From Eutreptiella sp. 'Long Island Sound 2002' (Eukaryota > Euglenozoa > Euglenophyceae > Eutreptiales > Eutreptiaceae): a stretch of DNA of 64,000 nucleotides. Below, piece after piece: positions 1 to 11,072 of the stretch. Position numbers and translations under genes: made by a program. Each line of letters opens with the position of its first letter. Position 1 is the first letter of the stretch. Where the stretch lies: contig OZ038390.1 of the NCBI GenBank assembly GCA_964036045.1, positions 39,564,525-39,628,524 of the forward strand. Direction: 5' to 3'. The notes under the pieces are model-generated. The model was not told the DNA's origin. It did not search any database and saw nothing but the letters and a program-made list of their open reading frames with translations.

Positions 1-1
1 T

Positions 2-94
2 GACAAGCGATCCAAGAAACAACACCGGGGGCACGACGACCGTCGCCACGATGAGGGCGAGCGGGAGCACAAGAAAGCTCGGAGGGACCGATGA
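2..94 (+). CDS. 3' end of a charged, Lys/Arg/His/Asp-rich protein (partial)
   Basis: An open frame enters from the left edge and ends at TGA 92-94. Its 30 visible codons are almost all charged (runs of KK, RR, DDRRHDE, HKKARRDR). Tails like this are common in RNA-binding and splicing-associated proteins, but composition alone cannot name a family. The frame has no visible start because the window cuts it. It could be chance, since only 93 nt are seen. Confidence 0.4.
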   Translation, partial: DKRSKKQHRGHDDRRHDEGEREHKKARRDR

Positions 95-625
95 CGCACA
101 TGAAGCAGAGTTCCTCTGTCTCAGCGGAGTGGGGTTGCCCGTGGGCAGTCTGTGGCTGGGAGCATCACGATGGACTGGTCGGCGCTGGTCTAGTAACGCG
201 AGGGCAACAGTGTTGACCACCGTCAGGGTTTGATTTGCAATTCGAAGCTTTCTTGTACATTTTCGAGTTTTGTGTCGTACGTTTTGGGAGGCTTCTGGTG
301 AGACCGTGATTTCCACGCACACAAACAGCACCAATAGTGCCATCACCAAGGTCTCACTGAAGCCCTTTTCATGAACCACCCAAGCCATGCGATCTGTCAC
401 AGCGCCGCACCAAGGAGCTCCAGGAAGCCCAGTTCATCGCACACTTGTTCTGGGTCTATGACTGAGCCCCGGCCCGGCGAAAGAGAGCAGGCCTTGTCCA
501 AAAGGTCAAGAAGCCCATGCGGTGGTGTGCTGATTTTTTTTGTAGTCGGTTTGGGGGCAACTTGAGTGGGTGTGATCTGAAATAGCATTGGGAGCGCCCT
601 CTGCACTTTGCAGTTCATAACCAAC
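95..625. other. no supported gene
   Basis: Only short overlapping frames on both strands, without domain motifs or convincing splice sites. It may contain the 3' UTR of the partial gene at the edge. Confidence 0.5.
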
Positions 626-700
626 ATGCACTGCCTGTGGTAGTTTGCCAGGACGAAATGCCGGCCGCTAGTCTGGCATTTCGTCTCGCAGGCAGTGCAT
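626..700. repeat. nested perfect inverted repeat (hairpin)
   Basis: Two perfect inverted pairs are nested: ATGCACTGCCTG at 626-637 pairs with its complement at 689-700, and GACGAAATGCC at 652-662 pairs with GGCATTTCGTC at 675-685. The inner loop is 12 nt. The outer arms are separated from the inner arms by 14 nt on the left but only 3 nt on the right, so one side would bulge. It may be a miniature fold-back element or a structured RNA. Confidence 0.8.
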
Positions 701-1009
701 TGCCGAAATACATCAGAGGGCTGCGATGGAAGTACCACATGCACTGTTCTTTCATGCAGAAATTCGAGGTTTCTGGGTTCCCAACGTGCACATCGTTGGC
801 AGCAAACACCCGGTATCTTGCAGGCCCCCTGGGTTATTCTGAAGATTTCCCACTCGGCCCCACATACCCAGAGAAACACTCTTCTTCAGAAAACATTGCA
901 TTTTTGGGGTATCAATTTTTGGCATTGTGTTGTGCTGAAAGTCATGGATCCAATGCCCCCAGCGGGCCTCTACTGTGGGCAGGGCCTAAAACAGGTGATT
1001 GATGTTGTA

Positions 1010-1185
1010 GCGGTCCAGAACGACCTTGCACGCACTGGTAAGACTCTTGGAGCTGACATTGATCATGTCCAAATTGAAGGCGGGTCTGGCGAATGGTAAA
1101 CCAACATCCGACCCCCCACTCTTGCGGAAGGGGAGGTCAGGGCTACGTACCTCTGGGGGGCAGCTCGCTAATTCCCACAGACATG
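1010..1185 (+). repeat. dispersed repeat, copy A (partner at 5225-5395)
   Basis: The segment matches 5225-5395 in the same orientation: a shared core around CAAATTGAAGGC, then a Pro-codon-like C run, GGGGAGGTNAG, and TACGTACCT. The two copies are diverged (roughly 70-75% by eye). The first third could be translated (an IDHVQIEG-like string against VDQVTIEG in the partner), so the family might derive from a coding exon, but stops occur soon after. Confidence 0.6.
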
Positions 1186-2629
1186 AGTTGAAGAGCCCAT
1201 AAGAGTGTGCGCTGGACTTCAGCGGGAAGGAGGACGTGCATCCCAATGCTGAGATTGAGTGGGGCTGTCTACGGCCTCCTTGTGTGGGGCGCAGGGCTGG
1301 CTGAAGGTGGAAGTCCGCGTGTCAATGACCAACAACACTACACATGACACCACAACGAAGGCTGGAGGCAACACGGGAGGGGTTGCAGGGATTGAGTCAG
1401 CAGCCAGACACCGGAAGGGGGAAGCCTGCATCTGCGGAGATGGGCGGTGAGGCCCACCCCGCGCCCACCCGGCACCCACTCCTCCCTCCCTGCGCCCCCT
1501 CCCTCCCGCCCACCGCAGCGCCCACCCCCGGCGTCCAGCCACAGCGTGCCCATCCCCGCGCTGTAGGGGATCGTGGAGGGTTGGAGCAGGTTGTGCAGGT
1601 TTTGTGTGCCATGTTTGGGGAGGATTGTGCTGCGTAGATTGTGGCGCGGGGGATGGTAAACGGTCGTGCAGGACCGTGGATTCGATGAAAGAACATCGCG
1701 CAGACTCCGACAGCGGGACGGATGTCCACTAGAGACGTCCAGGGCACGAATCGGAAAAGTGGAAGGAGGAGGGTACCCCTCCCCCCGCTGGTGCTCATGA
1801 TGGACGTACGCACGGGTGACCCTTGGATTGCACCCACGGACCGGACAGTGTTGGGGGCAATGAGGGGCAGGTGGGCGGTGGCATTGTGACGCTACTGCCA
1901 GGCAACCCGTGCGTTGGTCGAGCGGGTATGGGCCGCGTCAAAGGGCGTGCAGGGGTGATAAGGGTGGTCCAGAGAGCGGGGAAGGCAAAGGGAGTCGGTT
2001 TTTTTTGGGGGGGAAAGGGGGGCGGTCCGTTCACAACCGGTGCCAAGAGGGACAATTTGGGATCGGCCATGTTGGACGGGGTCAGGCCGTGCCCTGATCA
2101 GGCAGTCGGAACATCCAAAACCGCAGTGACTGTCCCCCCCCCCCCCCCCCCGGGCCGCGGGAGTGGGTACGCCGGGCTTCGCAGTCGCAAGGCCCTCTGC
2201 AGCGCGGTCCGCCCGCTCACCCCAGAGCCCAGCCCACCGCCTGAAGGGGCGGTGCAGTTGGGCTGCCAGAGGTCGCTGCACCTCCTCCTACGCCACACCG
2301 TCAGCAGTTCCAGCGGCCACCACAGCAAGAGCGCTGTGGGGGTTTGACACGCAAAGCGATGCGGCGGAGGCCCGGAGATAGGATCTGCCGGAACGCCCCC
2401 CCCCCCGGTCTGTAAATGTGCAGTCTGTGCTGCAATGCAATCGTGGGTTGTGGGGCAGAGATTTTCCCCACCCCACCCCAAACCCACACGCACCTTCACC
2501 AGGTTGTACCCCCCCCAAAAAAAACACGTTCGGACCCACAGAGGGTCAGAATGTGCAAGGGCGAGAGGCCAATAGGCGCCGCCAAAGGCAAACAAACCAA
2601 CACCATGGCCTCGTGCCAACCCTCCCACT
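1186..2629. other. GC-rich non-coding stretch with poly-C/poly-G runs
   Basis: Many overlapping open frames occur here only because the base composition is GC-rich. No motif, signal peptide or splice pattern supports a gene. It holds a G run near 2010, a C run of about 17 near 2137-2153 and another near 2398-2407. Confidence 0.5.
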
Positions 2630-2765
2630 CCCACACCCACCCACCCACACACACACACTGCTCCCCACATACGTACTCCTCCCACAGCCCCGACAGCCCT
2701 GAGGCAAGCCTCCACAGAACACATGCAAGTGCGTGAAACCGAAGGAACCAACCGGCGAACCTACT
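2630..2765 (+). repeat. dispersed repeat, copy A (partner at 35055-35180)
   Basis: CA/CCCA-rich DNA followed by CCACAGCCCC, a GAGGCA block and AACACATGCAAGTG matches 35055-35180 in the same orientation. On the minus strand both copies can be read as a THLHVFCGG-containing peptide, so the family may be a relic of a coding sequence; neither copy has intact flanking frames. Confidence 0.55.
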
Positions 2766-5224
2766 CCACCTTTTGGGGGTCGGGGTCTGTGCACTGGGGG
2801 AGCTTTGACTGACCCTTCTGACCACTCATCTCAGTCCAAGTCTAAATCTGTGGGACCCTTCATGGACCAGGTTCCATTCCTTCCCCTGTTCAACGGTTCA
2901 ACGGTGCCGCAGTTGGATGTGGTCAAACGTGCGAGTTTGTTTGGGTAAGACGCGGGGCGTATGTGCGTTTGAGAATTCTCATCAACCGGCGCCAAGTGTT
3001 TGTGTACTGCACAGGTCTTGATGGATTATCGATGTTCTAGCCAATCCCTGGTACTTAGCAGCACAGGGTGGTGCCTTTTGCCTGCAAAAGACCAAAATTG
3101 GCAGGGGTATTCAAGAGGGGCGGCTGATGCGGATTGACGACTGCTGTGCTCATACAAATCCATGGGATAAATGTGCGAATGAAAGCTGCGTGCCGCCTGT
3201 GTAACCCATAATCCATGTTCACCCCTCGTTCAACCAACCCTGAAAGGAACGCTGCCCTGTCCTTTGCCACCAGCACCAGCACCAGCACCAATCATCATGT
3301 GGTTCAACCCCAACGAAACATTCATTGGGAGGAGAGGGTCAGTAGTCTGTTGAGGAGGCGGCTTAAAGTGGCTCAACCCCCCTCCCCCCTCTCCACCATG
3401 TCCCCCGCTGAATACGAGACCATCGATGTTTTGGTAGTACCCGCCGGACCTGTTCCTTTGCCTTTCAAGCCTCGGACCCTCCATCCGGCACACGGCGCAG
3501 AGAGGGATGCTGTCAACAACCAGGTCTAGGTGCGCGCTACCAGAGCCCCTCACCTCATGAAGGCACAGGCCACCCCTCAACGCCAACTGGTTCTGGACCC
3601 ACGTGGGGCACCGTCGAATGTGCCCACCGTTGCCACTCCACACGCCCATGTAATATCTGCCTGGGCGTGTACTCTCAGGGCGTACTCACCCACGGGTAAG
3701 CGAATCTTACCACAGAAAGATTCCCATTTTTCGTGCACAAACCCCTGGGTCCCAGCCCCCTTTCCCCGTTCTCCTGCTCTTCAAGAAGCACTGCCCACCC
3801 CTGACCTGCTGACCAAACGCCCCTCCTCGAAAATGCTATCGTACATTGGACAAACTCGGGTGTGTAACCTGTGCCCCAGCTTCGGCCTCAACACTACTTG
3901 CAGACACTTAAGAGAATGCATCACGTTCAAGTGTTTAGCTGTCAGCACCAGTGCTCCTGCTTCTCTCTCCATCAGGGCCGTACTTTTGGTTGGATCTGAA
4001 CGCCCCCCCCCCCCCGCTTGGGAGTGGCCCTTCGTACGCAATCGCCCTACTGACGTAGTGCCCTGACTTGTGTATGGCAGTGTGCAGAGCGCATGTATTT
4101 GGGCCCTCACTTTATTGTTCCTGAATTGTGGATGTAAGGAGCTTTTGTTGTTATCCAACTGGCCTGTCCTCACGTATCCGTGATCCATGGTGCTCTGTGG
4201 GTTCATTGTTGCACCCGTCTCTCTGATTTTTTTAACTGCCATGTGCAAGATGCGTGTTGTGTGAGCGTCACCCCCTTTGGCAAGAAACACCCCTTGTCAG
4301 AACATTAGTAGGTGCGATTTCCGCAACTTTTGGAATTTTACTGTTGTTCTTGCAAGGGGAGGGTGGGGGGTTACAGGGGGCATGCGGGTGCATTATTTTA
4401 GGGCCTGTATCTTGGACAAGGTGGGTCTGGGGATCTACAAAATGCCCACTATGCAATTCCCCCCCCATATCCTGGGTGGCCATACATGCCCAACTACCCT
4501 ACCTACCCTAATCACACAAAGGCCCCACATGCATCTGAATAGCTTGGAACAGCACGTGGAAGGAAGTGTATGGTGCGTTTAAAATCTTGTATGCCCTCTA
4601 GCACCCACATGTTTGTGCAAAGATGTAACGAAGACTACTTGCCACCTTGCAAGTGTACCATACCTGACAATATATGCTCGAGTGCAAAGTGTGACATGCA
4701 CAAATGATCATGGTGGATCGAGGCAAAGCGCCTTTTAAAGTGCCTGCAATAGTTCCTCCGAAGCTCCACGGCCTAGGCACCCGCTAGCGTGCTAGCGAAA
4801 CTACCTGTGAAGCTCAGACAAGCGGACTAGGGCAGGCTGCCCGCCGAAGTGCACACAAAGGCTTGGGCACAACTGCAAGCAAGGATGCCTGACAAAGTGC
4901 GGGAGGAAGGCACCCGTCAACATGCTCAAAAAGTACCAAAGGAACATGCAAATCCCTGTATTCAGGCACCTTGCTAAGGTGCAGGTTGTGCCAGCCTTCA
5001 TGCTTTTGACATTGTTTGCAGCGCAGCGCATCCAAGTGCCGAAGTTGGGGAAATGATATTTGTATCGAGGGTGAATCCGGCTGCAAAGCAGCACCCGGTT
5101 ATTTGAATGCACCTGAGTCCCAATCAAAGGGTAAGCTGACTTTGATGGCCAATAGCAACAATGAGATATTTTCTACTGCCGAGAGGTGATTCATCAAGAT
5201 TTTTGGTTGATGTGCAAGTACCAA
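2766..5224. other. no supported gene
   Basis: Overlapping frames on both strands (for example 3530-4066 plus, 3781-4290 minus, 4801-5127 minus) show no recognisable domain and no clear splice pattern. There is a C run of about 13 at 4003-4016. Confidence 0.4.
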
Positions 5225-5395
5225 TTGCTGCTCTATCCAAGCGTGTGACACCTGCTTGTAAGAGTCTGGGAGAGGAAGTTGATCAGGTCACAATTGAAGG
5301 CTGAAGGAAGGGCAAACCACCATTGGATCCCCCGCCCAATGAAGGGGAGGTGAGTACCACGTACCTGTGGGTGGTAGCTGGCGAGTTGCCGCTCA
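5225..5395 (+). repeat. dispersed repeat, copy B (partner at 1010-1185)
   Basis: Direct diverged copy of the 1010-1185 segment, sharing AAATTGAAGGC, GGGGAGGTGAG and ACGTACCT blocks in the same order and spacing. Confidence 0.6.
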
Positions 5396-6256
5396 CATGG
5401 GTTGGAGCGAAGAAGGATCCATCAAACCAACAACCAGCAGAGATGTGTTTTTTTGGCAAGTCATCAACAAATGTGCATTCAAATGTACATGTAGATTTTG
5501 TTGCACAGAGACAAGGCATCAGACAATAACTGTGTCTCTGGGAGCTCTTGAACCTTGAAGACCTAAAATCACCATGTATTGGCCACTTGTGGCTTAAACA
5601 TTTTGAATGTACGTCTTCACCGCGCTTTTTTCCTTTTACATGATACAAGGACCACAAAGCCTTCGCATGTCCCAAACTATGTCTTGGGGAAAACAAACTT
5701 AGATGGATACCCTCTGGATTGTGAGGCTCATGTGATCATGTTGATAGGACATACATAATGGAGCACCCCAGCCAAGAAGGTGACACATGTACGCTGCGTA
5801 TGATTGATGGACTCATGGCTGGATTTGTGTACAACTCTGGTGGCATGAACCTCTAGTCAATGAGAAGCAACCTTTGAGCCGCATGTGGAGTTTGTGGAAG
5901 TGATGTTTGATTGACCGAAAACAAAACGTACGGATGAGTGTGGAAGGGGCTAAGTTGCCCAGAAGTACCCGCATGAGTAGCTACAAGTCTGGATGATGGA
6001 GACAATGGATGCGTAAAAGGCTTGTGTGCAAATCGAATTACAACTGGATGTGCGGAAGTTTCACCACATGCATTGGAGGCAATCGAATAGGAAGGTAGAG
6101 CCCAGACAAATTTATGCACTATTTTTTGTCAAATTCATGGAAATTTTCTTTTTGATCATTGCCTCAAGTGTTGAGATGGACATGCCCTTTGATTCTGTTG
6201 TCCCTTGTGCAATGATTTCCTCCTACCATTGTATCGCTTCATTGGAACCAGGGCAT
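5396..6256. other. no supported gene
   Basis: AT-richer than its neighbours. Short frames only; nothing recognised on either strand. Confidence 0.45.
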
Positions 6257-6420
6257 GTGGAAAATTGGCTTGCGCCCGGGGGGGGTCACGGCTGTCGCCT
6301 GAAGGAGGGGGGGGGGGGTTTGGGAAATGGACACCTGTGACAGGACCTATGTATGGTCCTCATTGTCAGCCTTTTTTTTTTTAGTATGCTATATACTCTC
6401 TGATTTTTGAATCTAGCCAG

Positions 6421-6490
6421 ATCCTGACTTAGCTTAGTTGGTAGTAGGCCTACGCTCCAATTCCAGAGTCCTGGGTTCAATGCCAGCTTC
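6421..6490 (+). ncRNA. tRNA-like sequence (possible SINE head or tRNA pseudogene)
   Basis: An A-box-like TTAGCTTAGTTGG at 6429-6441 and a B-box-like GGGTTCAATGCC at 6473-6484 lie at tRNA spacing. A four-pair D stem (GCTT with AGGC) can be drawn, but the T stem is poor and no full acceptor stem forms. T-rich DNA follows at about 6499. It lies inside the fold-back element at 6257-6860. A functional tRNA is unlikely. Confidence 0.4.
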
Positions 6491-6675
6491 ATGTAATATT
6501 TTTTTCCCTTCGCCTCTTTGGTCCTTTTTATGTCTTCATGTTTGCATGTTTGCATGTGCATGCCCCCCCCAAGACAGTTTTCTACAGGTCCCCCCATCAG
6601 GGGGGGGGACCCTTTGTGTCAGTCACAGGCACACATACCCCTTAAACCCCCCCCCCCCCCTGCTCTCGACCCCTC

Positions 6676-6735
6676 CCCCCCGTGCTGTGGGATGCAACGG
6701 AATAGACCGGACATAAATACCACCACCGTTGGGGG
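6676..6735 (+). repeat. dispersed repeat, copy A (partner at 18318-18378)
   Basis: CCGTGCTGTGGGATG, a GGAA block, GACCGGACATAAATACCACC and CGTTGG occur in the same order and spacing at 18318-18378. Each copy follows a long poly-C run. Confidence 0.65.
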
Positions 6736-6860
6736 TAGGGGGGGGGGACTGGGGGGCTGTGTATACCGGTTGTCATTGCCCCGTCACGGCGGGCCAGAAG
6801 GGGGGGGGGGTTGGGAAATGGACATCCGTGACCCCCTGTGGGCGCAAGCCAATTTTCCAC

Positions 6861-7297
6861 CACCCCAGGTTAAGCTCAAACCACGACTCACACGCACAGT
6901 TGCACAAGTGTCTTGTTGCAAGACACGTAGGACTGCCAGCCGTTGCAGACACTCCCACCCCTTTCCCCCCATCCACATTTCACCCACCCCACACCCTTGA
7001 AATCATGACTAGCTCTCATGGAAACCCCGCAAACCCTACTCACACTCGTTTCGTGTGACAGAAGTATTTTTCCTAGACCACAATCAAAAGTCTGGTTTGT
7101 GGGTTTTCAATTGCGGGAGGGGGGGGGGTAGAGTGCCCCAGCTAGACCGCCCCCAAAAAACGAAAGCTCAAATGACCCTCCTACCCAAAATTGTGGTGGT
7201 GTTTGTACCTAGGGGCACACAGCCCCAGTCATTTCCAACTACATGACTGTGGAGCAGCCCACCATGGCCAGTCGCACGAACCGTACTAGTAACACGC
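6861..7297. other. no supported gene; poly-G run near 7117
   Basis: No domain or splice pattern seen. Probably the 3' flank of the minus-strand PHD-like frame that ends at 7298. Confidence 0.4.
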
Positions 7298-7879
7298 TTA
7301 TTCTGAGTTGGTGTTGCAGTAAAGGTCTGAGGTAGAGTCTGAGGTGGAGTCATCCTCAGAATTAGAGGTTGAGTAGGAGTCACAGTGTGAGGTTGAGGTT
7401 GAGTTGGAGGTGACAAGGAATTGGTTGGGAATGATGCATCCATGCCACACGTACAGCGTTCGTACCCAGGACAGCCAATCGGCTACCTACTTTGGCTTCT
7501 GCACAGACAACCAACAATCATTAGAAATCTCCTTCAAAGAACGATTCAAGCAGCGACGATGCCAATGAGTGGCAGAAGGTGCACCCTCAGAAATGAGACT
7601 GTCATTGCCCAATGGCATTGACCCATCTGTGCAACTTGCACACACAATACCTTCATTCTCTTCGTTGGGTTCACATTCCTGTAGCATTGGCACTTGCACT
7701 GACTGGTTAGTCTTGGGGAAGGGTTCTATTGGCGTTCTTTGACCATTGTGTTTGACAACAAAATCTTGAATCCTTGATATGCCCAAAGTATGCGTGGATT
7801 GCAATCCACTGGTCACATGTATTTTACAAATACTATTGAGTGGTGTTTGGGCTTTAGAAGCCCGATATGCAAAAATCCT
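7298..7879 (-). pseudogene. PHD-finger-like reading frame with one in-frame TAG
   Basis: On the minus strand a continuous frame runs from after TGA near 7880 to TAA at 7300-7298, broken only by TAG at 7489-7487. Before the TAG is a Cys/His cluster (VCASC, then HWHRRCLNRSL and ISNDCW) resembling the C4HC3 spacing of PHD fingers, which read histone tails. After the TAG, in the same frame, is a Ser/Thr/Asp-rich tail (STSHCDSYSTSNSEDDS). The same architecture, PHD-like then Ser/Asp tail, recurs at 17937-18260. No ATG precedes the cluster in frame within the open stretch, so an upstream exon or an inactive copy is possible. The single stop suggests a recent pseudogene, but readthrough or a splice that removes the stop cannot be excluded. 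Confidence 0.5.
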
Positions 7880-8859
7880 TCAAACTAGGTCCCAGGTATC
7901 TGTTATGGCGTGGGATGCAATCTAGATTACTGTTGAGCTACTATGGAAATGCGATGGCTTTACTTTTTATTGTTTGACATGCACCACAAGCTCTTTACAC
8001 AACCCCACGAAGTTCTTTATCATTTCTTCTTCCATCAATTGCCAGCTCACTAGGTTGCAATTAACCCCTTTGGCCCTATGCTTACTTTGTTTTGTTGGTT
8101 CATGTTGATTGAACACGTGTTTTGCGTGCAACAGAAATGGATGGAAGGAGACCTAGTGTCGAAGTTGTGTTTTCTGTCTCTTGTTTGTTGACAGGGTAGG
8201 TGGGGGCTTACACCTGTGTTGTCGTCACATATTGCTTGCATCAGTCGAAAAGAAAAAGGCGAATCCCAGCAAAGAAAGCAAGGGGATTTGGGTTTTCAGT
8301 AGAATACCCTTGCAGAAAAGTGTGGGACAGTATATGCGATTCCTCATGGATGTAAAGGCTGTTTATTGGCGCCAAAGGCAAGAGTTGTGCTTGACCAGCA
8401 GTGGGAGCTTGGAGGAGTTCACCATGAGTCAAAACACCTTGCAAAAAGGGCCACTAGGGGCATTGACTTTTTGGACCAATCGGTGAGGGGCCTAGAATGG
8501 AAAGAGAAGCATGGTATTAATATTTTGACAAACCCAAGTGCCTGAGGAAACCGTCTGCATATGCATGAGATATGTAGTCCAACACTTTCCAAAAGGCCAT
8601 TGCAACCAACAAACCCTGTTCCATGCTCCGCAGAAATGGTTGGCGATGCAAATTTGTACGGTAACAGGTGGTACTGGCAACAATTAGCAACAGAAGTTGA
8701 TAGTAGTTAACAGCAGGTCCTTAAAGTGCCACGAAACGGCATTTTTGGCCATTTTTGATTCTTTGGGAACCCATCACCTTCACTTGCAGGACCTGTAGTC
8801 AGCCGTCAACGTTGATTTTGTTTGCATGAATCAATTTCATAGGTAATTTCATAGGCATA
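7880..8859. other. no confirmed gene; one coding-like frame at 8181-8486 plus
   Basis: The frame 8181-8486 reads as plausible protein (Lys-rich, then RFLMDVKAVYWRQRQELCL) but shows no family motif and is opposed by an open frame on the other strand. Treated as unproven. Confidence 0.25.
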
Positions 8860-8884
8860 GGTATTATCCATCAAAATTGACCAA

Positions 8885-9060
8885 AACCTGGATTAATAGC
8901 AGCAGGTGCCAGCAGGTTGCAGCCGCAGGTGACAGCAGAAAACAGCAGCAGCCAACAGCAACTCCAAACAAGAGCTGTAAGTCACAGAAGCAGGAAGCAG
9001 CAAGCAACTGCAGCTGGTGACATCAGCAGGTGACAGCACGTAACAGCAGCAGGTATTGAC
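8885..9060. repeat. degenerate CAG/AGCAGGTGACAGCAG repeat
   Basis: Irregular copies of AGCAGGTGACAGCAG and AACAGCAGC fill the stretch. It lies just upstream of the membrane-protein exon at 9.3 kb. Confidence 0.75.
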
Positions 9061-9275
9061 ATTGCAAGTAATCTTGCCTCTCACCAACGCCAGACTGTCG
9101 GCTCTGTGTATGCACTGCAGTAGGGGTTTTCACACAGACTTTTCTTTGTTTTTTGGTCAAAGAAAGCCTGGAGACGCGGTTTGGGTTAGTGATGGATCGT
9201 CCAATGGCCCATGGTGAACCCCCGGCGGTTGATGGGTAGGGGTGTCGCTGTTGTCTGGGCCTCCATCTCAACCCC

Positions 9276-10205
9276 ATGTTCCTGCATCCCCAGGTGCAGG
9301 CCAAGGGGCAGCATCCCGGTACTCCGGCTGACGATTCCCACGGACTGTCCTTTTTTGCCTCGGCCATGATCCATGGCAGCACCCTGTCCTCCCTGTTGGG
9401 AACGCGCGACCTCACGGACGCCAGTTTGCACGGCGTCGTCGTGCTGGCGGTGATCCTGGTCACACTGATCATCACGTGGGCGTCAGAGAACCCCTACAAC
9501 GCGCGCCACCACAGGCGCCGAACCAGCCTCTGCGGCATCACCGGCCGGACGCGCTGGGAAATGCCGCAAAATCCCACCCTGCGGGACCGCTTCCGATGGT
9601 TTCTGGACGCCATTGGTTTCTTCTATGGGTTTGGGCTCGTGGCGGCTGTTACTATCTGCCTGGAACTCTTCATCTACCTTGAGGTTGTGCACCCCCCTGA
9701 CCAGCTAAACTACCCCTGGCTTTTCATCGTGGGCTACGTGAGCTCCAATCACTTCCTGTATGCTCTACATCACCTCCTCGGCACGTGCCTGCACTCGAAG
9801 ACGCTGAAGGACACCGCAGGCGTGGGGGGCTTCTTCCTGCACAGCCACCGCAAGTCGATGCGAGTATTCCTATTCTCGGAGCACAAGCTCGCGGACCTGT
9901 GGGTGCACTTCGGCATGGCGTGGCGGCACCCCTGGCGCCTGGATCACTGGTTGGAGCTGTGGGTGCACTTCATGAAGTATTGTGACCGTCCAGTGAAGCC
10001 GTTGACGCGGGCCGTCCCCCTGATCCACAACGCGATGCCTCTCGACGACTGCATCGACTGCCTGGCCCACTCAGTGACGGGATTGCTGGTGCTTGGGCCC
10101 ATGCGCTTTGCTGGGTGCATTGTCATCGCTGAGGCTGCGCGCATCATGCTCAAGCTTGATATTGCCATGCATCATTTGCCCGAGACAGATGCCAAGGAGG
10201 AATGA
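9276..10205 (+). CDS. multi-pass membrane protein of unknown family (single long exon)
   Basis: A 309-codon frame with strong GC3 bias ends at TGA 10203-10205. Four hydrophobic segments are visible: near residues 51-70 (VVVLAVILVTLIITW), 110-135 (FFYGFGLVAAVTICLELFIYL), 145-170 (WLFIVGYVSSNHFLYALHHLL) and 262-290 (TGLLVLGPMRFAGCIVIAEAA). A His/Trp-rich stretch (LADLWVHFGMAWRHPW, LDHWLELWVHF) lies between the last two, suggestive of a cytosolic or metal-binding loop. The start is uncertain. ATG 9276 opens the frame, but CATCCCCAG followed by GTGCAG at 9292 is a good splice acceptor, so this may be a terminal exon of a longer gene; ATG 9369 is another candidate. I do not recognise the family and give no function. 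Location in a cellular membrane is inference from the hydrophobic segments. Confidence 0.6.
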   Translation: MFLHPQVQAKGQHPGTPADDSHGLSFFASAMIHGSTLSSLLGTRDLTDASLHGVVVLAVILVTLIITWASENPYNARHHRRRTSLCGITGRTRWEMPQNPTLRDRFRWFLDAIGFFYGFGLVAAVTICLELFIYLEVVHPPDQLNYPWLFIVGYVSSNHFLYALHHLLGTCLHSKTLKDTAGVGGFFLHSHRKSMRVFLFSEHKLADLWVHFGMAWRHPWRLDHWLELWVHFMKYCDRPVKPLTRAVPLIHNAMPLDDCIDCLAHSVTGLLVLGPMRFAGCIVIAEAARIMLKLDIAMHHLPETDAKEE

Positions 10206-10218
10206 GGGTGGGTGATAT

Positions 10219-10377
10219 TTCCGGGGAATTGAACTGAACTGAATTGAATTGAACTGAATTGAATTGAATTGAATTGAATTGACTTGACTCGACTTGACTT
10301 GACGTGAATTAGTTTTGTTTGATTTGATTTCATTTGATTTGACTTAATTTGATTTGATTTGATTTAATTTGATTAAT
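10219..10377 (+). repeat. pentanucleotide microsatellite (TTGAA)n/(TTGAT)n
   Basis: Runs of GAATT(GAATT)n grade into TTGACTTGACT and then TTTGATTTGATT. The repeat begins within 15 bp of the stop codon of the membrane-protein gene. Confidence 0.95.
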
Positions 10378-11072
10378 GGAGGCGAGGAATAAACCTGAGA
10401 GCGAGGCAGAGGGAGAGAGAGGGCGTGAGGGAGAGGGTGACATGGGGGGGGGTAAGCGCGAGAGCAAGAGTAATCATTTGAGTGAGAGAAAGAGAAACGT
10501 GGGGGGGGAGAGGCAAAGGTATCAGGGCCCTGCCAAGATATCATGAAGCATGGGCTGTGGCACCGCTTGCTAAGGGCAAACTGGAACCCTTGCCAAGGTG
10601 AGCCCTCGCTGAGCGTGTAAAGAGGCTGTGGGTGAAAAGTCAAGGCAAGGATGGAAGGCTGGCACGGAGTGTTTGGGCTCTTGGTGCCGCCAGCCGGCAA
10701 AGGCAGGACGGTCTGTTCAGTTTTTTCAAGCGCTCTCCGCTGCCTCGATGCTGGACATCTCCCCATTTCCCTGGAGCAGCGGGCACCGGGTGGGCAGATA
10801 GGGACGCAGCATGCAGCCCTCAGTACAAAGAGGGTGAGGTGCCCTCCTGTGGTCGGGCTTCTTGTGCCCCCCCGCCCTGAAGAAGCAAAGGCGCATCTTC
10901 TTATCTTCTCACCTTCTTCGTGCGTCTTCTTATGATCTGAGGCGTCTTTGTATCTTGACCCCCTGGACCTCGACAGGGGTGTGTTATTATTTATACCTTT
11001 GTTTAAACCTTCGGCTGAGCCCTTCTTGAATCTGGGAGACCTCTGAAGCGATGTACCAGATCCACATCCGGC
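10378..11072. other. no supported gene; purine-rich then pyrimidine-rich DNA
   Basis: GAGA-rich DNA (10380-10520) is followed by CTTCTT-rich DNA near 10890-10940. A TATA-like TTATTTATACC occurs near 10987-10997, about 80 nt before the ATG at 11073; its role is unproven. Confidence 0.35.

Larger units (their letters stand above)
6257..6860. mobile_element. fold-back / MITE-like element with 40-bp inverted ends
   Basis: The 40 bases at 6257-6296 match the reverse complement of 6821-6860 at about 36 of 40 positions, beginning GTGGAAAATTGGCTTGCGCC. Each end also carries a direct copy of a poly-G block followed by GGGAAATGGACA (6301-6341 and 6797-6832). The interior holds several C/G homopolymers and a tRNA-like sequence. 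No transposase frame is present, so the element would be non-autonomous. I could not see a convincing target-site duplication. Confidence 0.6.
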
